From W-Chloroflexi-9 sp045863195 (GTDB lineage: Bacteria; Chloroflexota; Dehalococcoidia; UBA2979), in contig BTUI01000003.1 of NCBI GenBank assembly GCA_045863195.1, positions 184,045 through 248,044 of the forward strand: a stretch of 64,000 bases of DNA, given 5' to 3'. The translations under genes and the position numbers were made by a program. The notes under the pieces are model-generated. The model was not told the origin of the DNA, ran no database searches, and saw nothing but the letters and a program-made list of their open reading frames with translations. Shown here piece by piece: positions 1-8,504 of this stretch; position 1 is the first letter of the stretch, and each line of letters opens with the position of its first letter.

Positions 1-572
1 GCCGGGAGCAGCGCGTCGCCGGGGAAGAGGCCGCTGACGAGGCCGGACTCCAGCGCCTCGCGCGCCTCGAACGTGCGGGCGGTGTAGATCCAGTCTTTCG
101 CGCGGGAGGTCCCGACGAGGCGCGGGAGGGTGGCCGCGGCGACGACGAGGCCATACTCGGCGCCGGGGATGCGGAACGTGGCGTGGTCCGCGGCGAGGCG
201 GATGTCGCAGCCGACCGCGAGGCGCAGGCCACCGCCGTAGCAGTAGCCGTTGATCGCGGCGATCACCGGCAGCGGCGTGGTGCCGAGTTCGACCGTGCCG
301 TTCTTGCGCTCCTCGCGCGGGGGGAGCGGGTTGGCGTCCTGCTCCAGGCCGGCCATCTCCGTCATGTCGCCACCGGAGCAGAATGACTTCTCGCCCGAGC
401 CGGTGATCACGATGACGCGGACGCCCGCCTCCGGGGCGCGCGCGATGGCGGCACCGAGGTAGTGATGGAGCACCGCGTTCAGCGCGTTCAGCCGGTGCGG
501 GCGGTTGAGCGTGAGCAGCAACACGTCGCCGTGTCGCTCCTCCAACAGGACGGGTGCCGCAGAATCCGCCAT
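1..572 (-). CDS. Enoyl-CoA hydratase/isomerase family protein (C-terminus beyond window)
   Basis: Crotonase-fold protein that probably hydrates or isomerises an acyl-CoA thioester in fatty-acid or aromatic catabolism. The first 190 residues are visible and the 3' end leaves the window. Family features are the N-terminal LNRPHRLNALN stretch, the first oxyanion-hole segment SFCSGGDM (about residues 63-70) and the second, NGYCYGGG. Acidic catalytic residues cannot be judged safely because the family is functionally broad. The ATG start is followed by a typical crotonase N-terminus. The next gene rightwards is a co-directional hydrolase 92 nt away. Substrate is unknown. Confidence 0.85.
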   Translation of the reverse strand, partial: MADSAAPVLLEERHGDVLLLTLNRPHRLNALNAVLHHYLGAAIARAPEAGVRVIVITGSGEKSFCSGGDMTEMAGLEQDANPLPPREERKNGTVELGTTPLPVIAAINGYCYGGGLRLAVGCDIRLAADHATFRIPGAEYGLVVAAATLPRLVGTSRAKDWIYTARTFEAREALESGLVSGLFPGDALLP

Positions 573-664
573 CCGGTACGCCTCCGTGTCATCTGCATGA
601 CGAAACAGAGGCGGACGTTATCACATCTGAAATGATCCCCGACGGGGTGGCGGGCGCATTCTGG

Positions 665-1534
665 TTATGGCGTGTGCCGGCGGAGGAAGTCCAGGATCGC
701 GGCCTCGCCTTCTGGCGTGTTGCTGGCGGCGCCGTGTTCGAGGCCGTCGAACAGGCGCACCTCCACGTTGGGCATGCCCTGCGCGAGGCCGGTCCAGTCC
801 ACGTCCGGGTAGACCGTGTCGCCCGTCCCGTAGACCACGAGCACCGGCATCTTCAGTTCGCGGAACCGCTTCGAGGCGTCGAACTCCAGGTGTGCCTCGT
901 AGGTGCGGAGTTCAGCGCCGTACTTGGAGACGCGCTCCTCCTTCGGCACCTGCGCGAGTTGCGCCTGGATCGCAGCCCGGCGCTCGTCGCGCTGCCGCTG
1001 CTCCTCCTCCGACTGCGCGGGGCGCTGCGCCGCGAAGAGGTTGAGGCCTACCGTGCCGCCCTCTCGACGCGCCTCGTAGGCCGCCTCCACGCCCTGCGCC
1101 TTCAGGACGGCGATGCGGTCGCGCAGTTTGGCCAGGAGGTCAGGGTCGCGTGAGAGCCACGGTGCCGTCTCGGCGATCACGAGGCCGGCGGCGGCGTCCG
1201 GGTGGTCGAGGCCGAACGTGGTCGCGATGGGGCCGCCGGCGGAGGTGCCCCACACGAACGCCCTCGGGTGGCCGAGGTGGCGCAGGAGTTCGCGGATGTC
1301 GCTCGCGAAGAGCGACATGGTGTGCGGCACGTCCGGGAAGCCGGAGCGCCCGGAGGAGCGCCGGTCCGGGAGGATCACCGTGAAGTGCTGCGCGAACCGC
1401 TCTACCCAGGCGGGGACGTTGCCCCCGGCGCCGGTGCCGAGGCCGCCGAAGCCACCGTGCGCGAACACCAGCGGGAAGCCGCTGCCGTACGTCTCGTAGT
1501 AGATCTCAGTGCCGTTGATCGCAGCGGTCGGCAT
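665..1534 (-). CDS. Alpha/beta hydrolase
   Basis: Alpha/beta-hydrolase of 289 residues. The oxyanion-loop motif HGG lies near residue 26, the nucleophile elbow GTSAG puts Ser at about 98, an acid is likely in GTGDTVYPD, and the catalytic His is in LEHGAA near the C-terminus. The open frame runs much further upstream, over the neighbouring crotonase gene. I chose the ATG at 1534 because a strong GGAGGAGG Shine-Dalgarno precedes it and MPTAAINGTEIYYE matches the normal family N-terminus. It is divergent from the crotonase gene starting at 1641. Substrate cannot be read from sequence; it may be an ester or lactone hydrolase. Confidence 0.85.
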   Translation of the reverse strand: MPTAAINGTEIYYETYGSGFPLVFAHGGFGGLGTGAGGNVPAWVERFAQHFTVILPDRRSSGRSGFPDVPHTMSLFASDIRELLRHLGHPRAFVWGTSAGGPIATTFGLDHPDAAAGLVIAETAPWLSRDPDLLAKLRDRIAVLKAQGVEAAYEARREGGTVGLNLFAAQRPAQSEEEQRQRDERRAAIQAQLAQVPKEERVSKYGAELRTYEAHLEFDASKRFRELKMPVLVVYGTGDTVYPDVDWTGLAQGMPNVEVRLFDGLEHGAASNTPEGEAAILDFLRRHTP

Positions 1535-1640
1535 GGCGTCCTCCTCCGGCCCTCGCGGGACCTCGTCGGGCGGATGATTGCACGGCCGCGCAAGCGCCGG
1601 GACGGTAGGATGCGGCGGCAGATGCCGAGGGAGGCAACAC

Positions 1641-2471
1641 ATGCCTGAACAACAGGAGCCGCGCGTCCGGTACGAGACGCGGCACGAGGGCGCGATCGCC
1701 GTCATCAGCATGGACCGGGTGCGGTACCGGAACGCGCTGAGCCAGCAGGTGATGGACGAACTGGAGGAAGCCTTCGAGCGCGCCGCCTCGGACGACGCGG
1801 TGCGCGTGATCGTCCTGCGCGGCGAGGGGCCCTCGTTCACGGCGGGACACGACCTCGGCTCGCCGGACGCGCTCGCGATGCGGGAGCAGCGGGCGGGCGA
1901 GTCGATGGGCCAGCGGTACCCGCGCACCCGCGCGATGGACGTGGAGCCGCACCTGCGCTGGCGAGCGATCCCGAAGCCGACGATCGCGATGGTGCAGGGC
2001 GCCTGCATCTACGCGGGGTGGATGCTCGCCTCCGCGATGGACGTGATCTTCGCCTCGGACGAGGCGCAGTTCCTGCCGACGAACTTCGCCTACTTCGCCG
2101 TACCGTGGGACATCGGCGTGCGGCGCTCGATGTACCTGATGTACGACAACCGCTTCCTGACCGCCGCCGAGGCGAAGGAGTGGGGCTTCGTCTCCGAGGT
2201 CGTGCCCCTCGACCGCCTCGAGGAGGCGACGATGGCGTACGCGGAGCGGGTGGCGGCGCAGGACCCGTTCCAGCTGCGGATGATGAAGCACTCCATCCTG
2301 CAGATGCAGGAGATCCAGGGCTTCACCGCCCACATCTACTCGTCCTACTCGGACCGGATGGTGCGCGCCGCGAACACCGCCCCGATCACGGCCGAACCGG
2401 CCGAGGGCCAGAGCCGGCGTCGCTACCTGAGCGTGGAACGTGCACGCGCGAACCGCGAGCCGGGCGAGTAG
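1641..2471 (+). CDS. Enoyl-CoA hydratase/isomerase family protein
   Basis: Crotonase-fold enzyme of 276 residues, likely acting on acyl-CoA thioesters. Visible signatures are the YRNALSQQVMDELEEAF helix, the oxyanion-hole segment SFTAGHDL and the second segment QGACIYAG. That second segment is unusual in having IYAG where GGG-type sequence is common. The start at 1641 has GGGAGG 8 nt upstream; a longer frame from 1578 has no support. A TAGGAT -10-like hexamer at 1606-1611 suggests its own promoter. It ends 9 nt before the stop of the convergent cupredoxin gene. Confidence 0.85.
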   Translation: MPEQQEPRVRYETRHEGAIAVISMDRVRYRNALSQQVMDELEEAFERAASDDAVRVIVLRGEGPSFTAGHDLGSPDALAMREQRAGESMGQRYPRTRAMDVEPHLRWRAIPKPTIAMVQGACIYAGWMLASAMDVIFASDEAQFLPTNFAYFAVPWDIGVRRSMYLMYDNRFLTAAEAKEWGFVSEVVPLDRLEEATMAYAERVAAQDPFQLRMMKHSILQMQEIQGFTAHIYSSYSDRMVRAANTAPITAEPAEGQSRRRYLSVERARANREPGE

Positions 2472-2480
2472 CGGCCCCCG

Positions 2481-2981
2481 CTAGCGGACGGCGATCGTCC
2501 CGACCATGCCACCGCGACGGTGGCCGGGAACGTCGCAGAAGAACTCCAGCGTGCCTGCCTCGTTCAAGCGCAGGCGGACCTCACCGCGCTCACCCGGGCG
2601 CAGCGGCATGTGCAGCGCGCGCGAAGAGTGGTGGTACTGCTCCGTACGCTCCCGGCGGTACGCGAACGCGCCCGTGAGGGCGTCGACGCTGAAGTCGTGC
2701 TCGACGTCCCCATCGTTCACGAACTCGATCGCGATGAGCGCGCCTGACGCCGCCTCGATCTCCGCAGGGTCGAAGCGGATGTCACGCATCGTTACGGTCG
2801 CCCGGACGTCCGGCTCCAGGTCGAACAGCGTCTGGTCGCCGGTGTCGGCTGGCCCCGCAGGGGACGAGCAGGCGAGCGCCAGCGCCGCCGCGAGCGGGGC
2901 GAGGAAGGCGAGCCGGGGCCACGGGCGGCGATGCGTCACGCGGGGAGGATAGCGGCGCGCGGGCGGGTGGGGGAGGCCCAT
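2481..2981 (-). CDS. Cupredoxin-domain lipoprotein
   Basis: Small secreted copper protein. A hydrophobic signal segment ends in the lipobox LALAC (Cys about 38 from the longest start), so it is probably lipid-anchored outside the membrane. The cupredoxin fold carries a complete type-1 copper ligand set: His in VEHDF (about 95), then Cys149, His154 and Met159 in FFCDVPGHRRGGM. It is probably an electron carrier, as in plastocyanin/azurin-type proteins. A GTG at 2939 would give a better-proportioned signal peptide than the ATG used here. It lies 18 nt downstream of a polytopic membrane protein gene on the same strand, so the two may form a redox pair. Confidence 0.8.
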   Translation of the reverse strand: MGLPHPPARRYPPRVTHRRPWPRLAFLAPLAAALALACSSPAGPADTGDQTLFDLEPDVRATVTMRDIRFDPAEIEAASGALIAIEFVNDGDVEHDFSVDALTGAFAYRRERTEQYHHSSRALHMPLRPGERGEVRLRLNEAGTLEFFCDVPGHRRGGMVGTIAVR

Positions 2982-2999
2982 CCGCCCGCGCGCATCCTC

Positions 3000-4193
3000 C
3001 TACCGTGCGGTCGCACGCCCCCCCAGCAGGCCGGCAACGTGGACGCCGATGCCGAGCAGCAGCGCGAGGCCGAGGATGGGCGTGCCCGCGTGGATGAGCG
3101 GGTCCTGATCCGCGAGCAGGCCGCCGAGGAACAGTGCGATCCCGGCAGTCGCCCCGCCGAAGACCAGGTGGTCCACCAGCGGCGGCCGCGCCGCATGGGT
3201 GAGCGTGGATACCCATCCGAGGATCGCGATCGTCAGCACACCGACGAAGATCGAGTGGTCCAGCGCCAGCAGCAGGCGCCGCGGCGTCGCCTCAAAGTCC
3301 TCGGCGTAGTTGCTGATCAGGTAGACGAAGATGGTGATGTTCGCGACGAGGAAGATCAGCGCGACCACGCCGTGCCGCTCCGAGCCACCCGCCCAGGACA
3401 CACCTCGGGCGACGGGGACCAGACGCCATAGGAAGATCGCGAGGCCGGCGATCTCCAGCGGCAGGCTCAGCATGATCAGCGGCAACACATCGAGCAGGAC
3501 ACCGAGGACGACGGCGACGCCGCCGAGGAACGGGAAGCCGATCTGGAGCCAGCCGAGGCGGGTGGCCGCCTCCTGCGCGCTCGCCGGGCGCATCACCCAC
3601 TCGGCGAAGGCCATGCCGACGGGGATGAGGAAGCCGACCACCATCGTCGCCGGGTGCGCCTCCCCGATCGCCTCGCCGATCCCGAGGTCCGGGTTCGAGA
3701 TGCGCAGCCCGAGCAGCACGCCGAGGATGGCGCCGATCACCGAGGTGGCGAGGCCGGCGAGCAGCCCCAGGTGCGGGACGCTGAGCGCGCGCCGGCGGGC
3801 CTGCGAGAAGCCCCAGACCGCCATCACGACGATCAACGCGGTCATCACCGAGCCCATCACCGGGCGCGCCGCGCTCGTCGTGGTCATGAAGGCGACGTTG
3901 TAGAGCGCCGCAACGAGGGGTGACAGGCGCGCCGTCCAGACGATGAGCGGTGGCCTGCCGGCGCCGGGGCCGAACAGCGTCAGGCTCCCCGCGAATACGG
4001 CCATGGTGATCCAGCCGAGCGTGCCGACGTGCAGGTGCGCCAGCAGGACCTTGCGGTCGAACTCGACCAGGTCGAGCCCGTTGAGGATGCCGATCGCGAC
4101 GGTGTACGCGAAGAGCGCGAGCGCCGCCGTGAGGATCAGGCGGACCTCGGCGTCGAACGGAGAAGACGGAGCCGGTGTGGTGGAAGCGGCCAT
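3000..4193 (-). CDS. Polytopic membrane protein, NnrS/heme-copper oxidase subunit I-like
   Basis: Protein of 397 residues made almost entirely of hydrophobic helices (roughly 11-12). Helix 2 carries the conserved-looking LLAHLHVGTLGWITM, with His residues placed as in heme-binding subunit I-like or NnrS-type proteins. Further His residues occur in HPATMV and DHSIF, and helix-end Arg/Asp are frequent. The downstream cupredoxin lipoprotein (18 nt gap) supports a role in copper/heme electron transfer, but that is inference. No canonical binuclear-centre His triplet is obvious, so full oxidase activity is not claimed. CATAAT at about 4240-4245 on the minus strand is a plausible -10 element. Confidence 0.55.
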   Translation of the reverse strand: MAASTTPAPSSPFDAEVRLILTAALALFAYTVAIGILNGLDLVEFDRKVLLAHLHVGTLGWITMAVFAGSLTLFGPGAGRPPLIVWTARLSPLVAALYNVAFMTTTSAARPVMGSVMTALIVVMAVWGFSQARRRALSVPHLGLLAGLATSVIGAILGVLLGLRISNPDLGIGEAIGEAHPATMVVGFLIPVGMAFAEWVMRPASAQEAATRLGWLQIGFPFLGGVAVVLGVLLDVLPLIMLSLPLEIAGLAIFLWRLVPVARGVSWAGGSERHGVVALIFLVANITIFVYLISNYAEDFEATPRRLLLALDHSIFVGVLTIAILGWVSTLTHAARPPLVDHLVFGGATAGIALFLGGLLADQDPLIHAGTPILGLALLLGIGVHVAGLLGGRATAR

Positions 4194-4284
4194 GGAGCGT
4201 CTCCCGGGGGCGAACCCCGAACGCCCTCGCCGCGCCGTGATTATGAGCGTTGTAACGGCACGCGTCCACCAACCTGACGATACG

Positions 4285-4545
4285 TCAGACGATCGCGTCA
4301 GCCTCCTCGGCGCGGCGGATCGCCTCCATGATCGCGGCGGCCAGGGCGCGGCCGGAGGCGGCGTCCATCTCCACCGCGACGCGCGCGCCCGAGGGCGATT
4401 CGATGAAGTCGATGTTCAGGGCGTGCTCGTCTGTCAGGTGGATGGGGTGGTCGTAGGAGACCAGCGCGTTCTTCACGCGGAACCAGCCATCCACGCCCTT
4501 CCCCGCGCCGGTGATCGCCGTCTGCTCAACGATGTTCGTGCACAC
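4285..4545 (-). CDS. DUF6295 family protein
   Basis: Small protein of 86 residues that resembles the DUF6295 family: N-terminal MCTNIVEQTAITGAGKG, a central SYDHPIHLTDEHALNIDF and a C-terminal helix rich in Ala and Glu. The family's function is unknown. The gene begins 23 nt after the stop of the co-directional dienelactone-hydrolase-like gene (stop at 4569), so the two are probably one transcription unit. The conserved Cys2 and His residues could bind metal, but nothing proves this. Confidence 0.75.
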   Translation of the reverse strand: MCTNIVEQTAITGAGKGVDGWFRVKNALVSYDHPIHLTDEHALNIDFIESPSGARVAVEMDAASGRALAAAIMEAIRRAEEADAIV

Positions 4546-4568
4546 AGTCCGTCTCCCGTCGTGCGGTG

Positions 4569-5333
4569 CTAGGCGAGATGCTTCTCGAAGAAGGCCCAGA
4601 CCTTGTTCCAGCCGTCGACCGCCTGCTCCTGCCGGTAGGCGGGGCGGTCGTAGTAGAAGAAGCCGTGACCCGCGCCGTCGTAGCGATGGAACTCGTACTG
4701 CTTGCCGTGCGCCTTCAGCGCCGCCTCATGCACGTCGACCTGCTCCGGCGTCGGGGAGCGGTCCTCGTTGCCGAAGATGCCGAGGAGCGGGCACGACAGG
4801 TTCGCCGTCATGTCGACCGGCGCGACCGGGCGCATCGGCGTCAGGTCCTCCGGCTTCGTCACGACCACGCCACCGCCCCACAGGTCGGCCGCCGCGGCGA
4901 ACTCGGTGCTCTGGCAGACGGTGAGGAACGTGTGGCGCCCGCCGGAACACGTCCCGATCAGGCCGACCTTGCCGTTGTTATCCGGCAGCGCCTTCACGTA
5001 CCTCGCCGCCGCGACCACGTCCTCCACGACCTGCGCGTCCGGAACGCCTCCGGCGGCGCGCATCAGCACCATCACGTCCTCCACGGTGCCGTGGCCGAGG
5101 CGTTCGTACAGGTTGGGGCAGATCGCCTGGTAGCCGCGCCGGGCGAAGCGGAACGTGGCCTCCTTGTACCAGTCGTCCCAGCCCGGGGCGTGATGGATCA
5201 GCACCACCGCCGGGTGTGGCCCGGGCGTGGTGGGCCGCGCCACGAAGGCGCGGATCTGGTCGCCGCCCGCGCCGGTGATCATCACCGTCTCAGCGACGAT
5301 GCTCTCCTGCTGGTCCGTCCGGTATGCCGCCAT
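4569..5333 (-). CDS. Dienelactone hydrolase family protein
   Basis: Alpha/beta hydrolase of 254 residues of the dienelactone-hydrolase type. The nucleophile elbow is GTCSGG with Cys at about 129, as in true dienelactone hydrolases, rather than Ser. The acid is likely Asp in GNEDRSP and the His is in GAGHGF. The N-terminal half also carries the LIHHAPGWDDW oxyanion region. It may hydrolyse cyclic lactones or esters from aromatic-compound breakdown. It precedes the DUF6295 gene in the same direction. TATTCT on the minus strand near 5380 may be its -10 element. Confidence 0.85.
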   Translation of the reverse strand: MAAYRTDQQESIVAETVMITGAGGDQIRAFVARPTTPGPHPAVVLIHHAPGWDDWYKEATFRFARRGYQAICPNLYERLGHGTVEDVMVLMRAAGGVPDAQVVEDVVAAARYVKALPDNNGKVGLIGTCSGGRHTFLTVCQSTEFAAAADLWGGGVVVTKPEDLTPMRPVAPVDMTANLSCPLLGIFGNEDRSPTPEQVDVHEAALKAHGKQYEFHRYDGAGHGFFYYDRPAYRQEQAVDGWNKVWAFFEKHLA

Positions 5334-5399
5334 GCGGTCCCCCTCTGCTCGATGTCGATGCCTCGAAGGCGGCGACAGAATACGACGACCGTCACTCGA

Positions 5400-6560
5400 T
5401 CAGGCGTACGACAGGTTGCGGTCCAACATCGCGCGGGCGATGACGACACGCTGCACCTCCGAGGTGCCCTCCACGATCATCAGCTGGCGGGCGTCGCGGT
5501 AGTGGCGCTCCAGCGGGTGGTCCTCCATGTACCCCTGCCCGCCGAGAATCTGGATCGCCTCGCTCGCCACGCGGTTCGCCATCTCCGTCGCGAACGCCTT
5601 CGCGATCGAGAGCATGTGGCCGTGCTCGGGGCCGTACTGGCCCTGGTCCACCATCCAGCAGGCGCGGTAGACGAGCATCCGTGCCGCCTCGATCTCAATC
5701 GCCATGTTCGCGAGTTTGAACTGGATCGCCTGCAGGTCCGCGATCGGGCCGCCGAACGCACGCCGCTCGCGCGCATAGTTGAGCGCGTACTCGGTCGCTC
5801 CCCCCGCGAGACCGACACCGCGCGCACCAACGGCGGGGCGGAGCGAGTTCAACGTAGCGAGCGGCCCCTTCATCCCGAGCGGCGCGCCGCCCACCATCGC
5901 GTCGTGGGGGACGCGCACGCGGTCGAACGTGAGGACACCGGTGGGGACGCCGCGCACGCCCATCTTCCGGTCGACCGAGGTGACCTCGAAGCCCGGGGTG
6001 GAGGTCGGCAGGACGAACGCGGCGAGGGAGCGCGGGTCAGGCGGCGCGGTCTTCGCGAAGACGATCACCTGGTCGGCGACCGGGCCGCCGGAGATGTAGC
6101 ACTTCTGCCCGGTGATCACCCACTCGTCGCCGTCACGCTCGGCGCGCGTCTGCAGGCTCGCGACGTCCGAGCCCGCGTCCGGCTCCGTCAGGCAGAACGC
6201 CGCCTTCACCTCGCCCCGGGCGACGGGGCCAATGAAGCGCTCCTGCTGCTCCGGCGTGCCGAAGAACTTGATCGTGTGCGTGGGCAGCGAGGAGAGCAGC
6301 AGCATCAGCCCGGCCGAGCAGTCGTACTTCGCGACCTCCTCGATGGCGAGCGCGAGCGCGAACAGCCCGGCGTCCGAGCCGCCCACCGACTTCGGCAGCG
6401 TGAGCCCGAGGAGGTCCGCCTGCCGGAACGCCTGGAAGTAGTCCTCCGGGTACGCGGCGGTGCGGTCGACCTCGGCTGCGCGAGGCGCCACCACCTCCCG
6501 CGCCACGCGGCGGGCGCTGTCGCGGATGAGGGTCTGCTCCTCCGAGAGGGCGAACTGCAT
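5400..6560 (-). CDS. Acyl-CoA dehydrogenase
   Basis: Flavoenzyme of 386 residues that introduces an alpha-beta double bond into acyl-CoA esters and passes electrons to ETF. The three-domain layout is clear: N-terminal helices (EEQTLIRDSARRVA), the FAD-binding middle domain (CLTEPDAGSDVASLQTRA, then VITGQKCYISGG) and the C-terminal helical domain. The catalytic Glu is at the usual place in VEGTSEVQRVVIAR. Length is typical. TATAGT at 6596-6601 on the minus strand is a good -10 candidate. The gene is divergent from the aldo/keto reductase gene starting at 6689. Confidence 0.92.
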   Translation of the reverse strand: MQFALSEEQTLIRDSARRVAREVVAPRAAEVDRTAAYPEDYFQAFRQADLLGLTLPKSVGGSDAGLFALALAIEEVAKYDCSAGLMLLLSSLPTHTIKFFGTPEQQERFIGPVARGEVKAAFCLTEPDAGSDVASLQTRAERDGDEWVITGQKCYISGGPVADQVIVFAKTAPPDPRSLAAFVLPTSTPGFEVTSVDRKMGVRGVPTGVLTFDRVRVPHDAMVGGAPLGMKGPLATLNSLRPAVGARGVGLAGGATEYALNYARERRAFGGPIADLQAIQFKLANMAIEIEAARMLVYRACWMVDQGQYGPEHGHMLSIAKAFATEMANRVASEAIQILGGQGYMEDHPLERHYRDARQLMIVEGTSEVQRVVIARAMLDRNLSYA

Positions 6561-6595
6561 CTGGGCCTCCTGGCTGCGCGCACGGTCGGAGCCGC

Positions 6596-6601
6596 ACTAT
6601 A
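6596..6601 (-). promoter_or_regulatory. Putative -10 element for acyl-CoA dehydrogenase gene
   Basis: TATAGT on the minus strand, 36 nt before the ATG at 6560. No good TTGACA-like -35 is visible at the usual spacing. Confidence 0.35.
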
Positions 6602-6688
6602 CGGAAGCCGGAGGACGCCCGGCACGCGTGTGCCGCGCTGTCGTACCGTAACGGCGACGCCGGACGCCCAAGCCCGAAGGAGCACACG

Positions 6689-7612
6689 ATGGTCGACACG
6701 GGACTGCCGAAGCGGACGCTCGGCCGGACGGGCCTGGAGGTGACCACGCTCGGCTACGGCGCGATGTCGCTGGACGACCGCTTCGGCCGCGCGGTCACCG
6801 AGGACGAGGCGCGCACGATCCTCAACGCGGTCCTCGATTCCGGCATCAACCTCATCGACACCTCACCGGACTACGGGCCGAGCGAGGCGTACATCGGCGC
6901 GGCGATCGCGCACCGCCGGGACGAGTACGTGCTGGCGAGCAAGGTCGGCTGCCCCGTGGATGTCGACGCCGGCCAGCAGGGGCACGTCTACACGCGTCGC
7001 AACGTGATCGCGGGCGTGGAGCAGAGCCTGCGGCGGATGCGCACCGACCACCTGGACATCGTGCAGTTCCACGGCAGCCCCTCGCGCGCCGCGCTGGACG
7101 AGGATGGCGTGCTCGACGCCCTCGAGGCGCTTCGCCGCGACGGGAAGGTGCGCTTCATCGGCATGTCGGGGACGCTCCCGAACCTCACCGACCACCTGGC
7201 GATGGGGGTGTTCGAGGAGTACCAGATCCCGTACTCGATCGTGCAGCGCGAGCATGAGGTGGCGATCAGCGAAGCGGCACGCCTCGGTGCGGGCACGGTG
7301 ATCCGCGGCGGCGTCGCGCGCGGCGGCCCGTCCGAGGAGAAGGCGTGGGACGTGCGACGCCTGCCGGAGGTGCCGGTAGAGCGGCCGCGTCAGACGTGGG
7401 AGTCGGCGCGCCTGGACGAACTCCTCGGCGGGATGAGCCGCATGGAGTTCACGCTCCGCTTCACGCTCTCGCACCCGGACGTGCACACGACGATCGTCGG
7501 CACCGCGAACCTCGACCACCTGCGCGCGAACTGCGAGGTCGCCCGGCGCGGGCCATTGCCCGCGGACGTGGTGGCGGAGGCGAAGCGGCGGCTGGACGCC
7601 CCGGCGGGCTAA
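6689..7612 (+). CDS. Aldo/keto reductase
   Basis: NAD(P)H-dependent carbonyl reductase of the TIM-barrel aldo/keto reductase superfamily, 307 residues. The catalytic tetrad is visible: Asp and Tyr in IDTSPDYGPSE, Lys in LASKVG and His in VQFHGSP. The N-terminal LGRTGLEVTTLGYGAMSL is typical of the YghZ/voltage-channel-beta-like group. GGAG lies just upstream of the ATG. The stop codon TAA (7610-7612) overlaps the stop of the convergent crotonase gene (7609-7611). Substrate is unknown. Confidence 0.92.
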   Translation: MVDTGLPKRTLGRTGLEVTTLGYGAMSLDDRFGRAVTEDEARTILNAVLDSGINLIDTSPDYGPSEAYIGAAIAHRRDEYVLASKVGCPVDVDAGQQGHVYTRRNVIAGVEQSLRRMRTDHLDIVQFHGSPSRAALDEDGVLDALEALRRDGKVRFIGMSGTLPNLTDHLAMGVFEEYQIPYSIVQREHEVAISEAARLGAGTVIRGGVARGGPSEEKAWDVRRLPEVPVERPRQTWESARLDELLGGMSRMEFTLRFTLSHPDVHTTIVGTANLDHLRANCEVARRGPLPADVVAEAKRRLDAPAG

Positions 7613-8424
7613 CGCCCGCGCCAAACCGGCTTCCGGCCCTCGAGGAACGCGGTCCGCCCCTCCCCGAAGTCCTCGGAGAGCGCGACGCGCGTCCCGGCCC
7701 ACGACTCGTTCTGTAGCTGGCGGTCGATGCCCTCGCGCGTGACGTCATTGACGATGCGCTTGGTGATCTCGATGGCCACGGTGGGGCCGGAGGCGATCCG
7801 GCGCGCGAGGTCCATCGAACGGTCCATCAACTCGTGCGGCTCGACGAGATGGTTCACGAGCCCCCACTGGTGCGCGCGTTCCGCGTCCACCTCGTCGCCC
7901 GTCAGCATCATCTCGATCGCGCGGCCCCGGCCGATCAACTGCGGCAGGTGGAAGGTGCTCCCGGTGTCCGGCACGATGCCGCGCCGGATGAAGACGGCGA
8001 TGAACCGCGCTTCGGTGGAGGCGACCCGGATGTCGGCGGCGAGCGCGAGCGAGAGGCCGGCGCCGGCGGAGACACCGTTGACGGCGGCAATCATCGGCTT
8101 CGGGTAGTGGTTGAGCGCGGAGTAGAGGACGCCCCAGTGGCCGATCGGCCCCTGGATCATGCGGCGGTAGCCGTCCTGCTCGTCGTAGCCCTTGTCGTCC
8201 TCGCGCTCCTGGGCGGTGGCGGCGAGGTCCGCGCCGGCGCAGAAACCGCGCCCGGTGCCCGTGATGAGCAGCACCCGCACCGCGTCATCACGCTCGGTCG
8301 TCTCGACGACGTGGAGGAGTTCGTGGACCAGGCGCGGGCCGATCGCATTCAGGCGTTCCGGCCGGTTCAGCCGGACGACGGCGACCCCGTCCTCCTGCTC
8401 GTAGACGAGGTCCTGATACTCCAT
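7609..8424 (-). CDS. Enoyl-CoA hydratase/isomerase family protein
   Basis: Crotonase-fold enzyme of 271 residues. Signatures are LNRPERLNAIG near the N-terminus, the oxyanion segment GFCAGADL, and the second segment NGVSAGAGLSLALAADIR, followed by RRGIVPDTGSTFHLPQLIGRGRA, where Asp is in the position often used for catalysis in isomerases. It is probably an enoyl-CoA isomerase or hydratase of fatty-acid or phenylacetate-type catabolism. The ATG at 8424 is preceded by GGAGG; the frame extends 21 codons further without support. Its stop overlaps that of the aldo/keto reductase gene. Confidence 0.88.
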   Translation of the reverse strand: MEYQDLVYEQEDGVAVVRLNRPERLNAIGPRLVHELLHVVETTERDDAVRVLLITGTGRGFCAGADLAATAQEREDDKGYDEQDGYRRMIQGPIGHWGVLYSALNHYPKPMIAAVNGVSAGAGLSLALAADIRVASTEARFIAVFIRRGIVPDTGSTFHLPQLIGRGRAIEMMLTGDEVDAERAHQWGLVNHLVEPHELMDRSMDLARRIASGPTVAIEITKRIVNDVTREGIDRQLQNESWAGTRVALSEDFGEGRTAFLEGRKPVWRGR

Positions 8425-8504
8425 CGCGCGCCTCCGATCTGCCCCATCGGGCGGTCCGGTCGCGCGCAGTATCCTCCCCCGACGCAAGCCTCCGTGGGGC
8501 GCCG

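Noticed and set aside
4566..6743. Very long open frame on the plus strand (725 codons)
   Set aside because: It lies antisense to the hydrolase and acyl-CoA dehydrogenase genes, is rich in Arg/His/Leu and has no recognisable domain. It is a GC-driven shadow.
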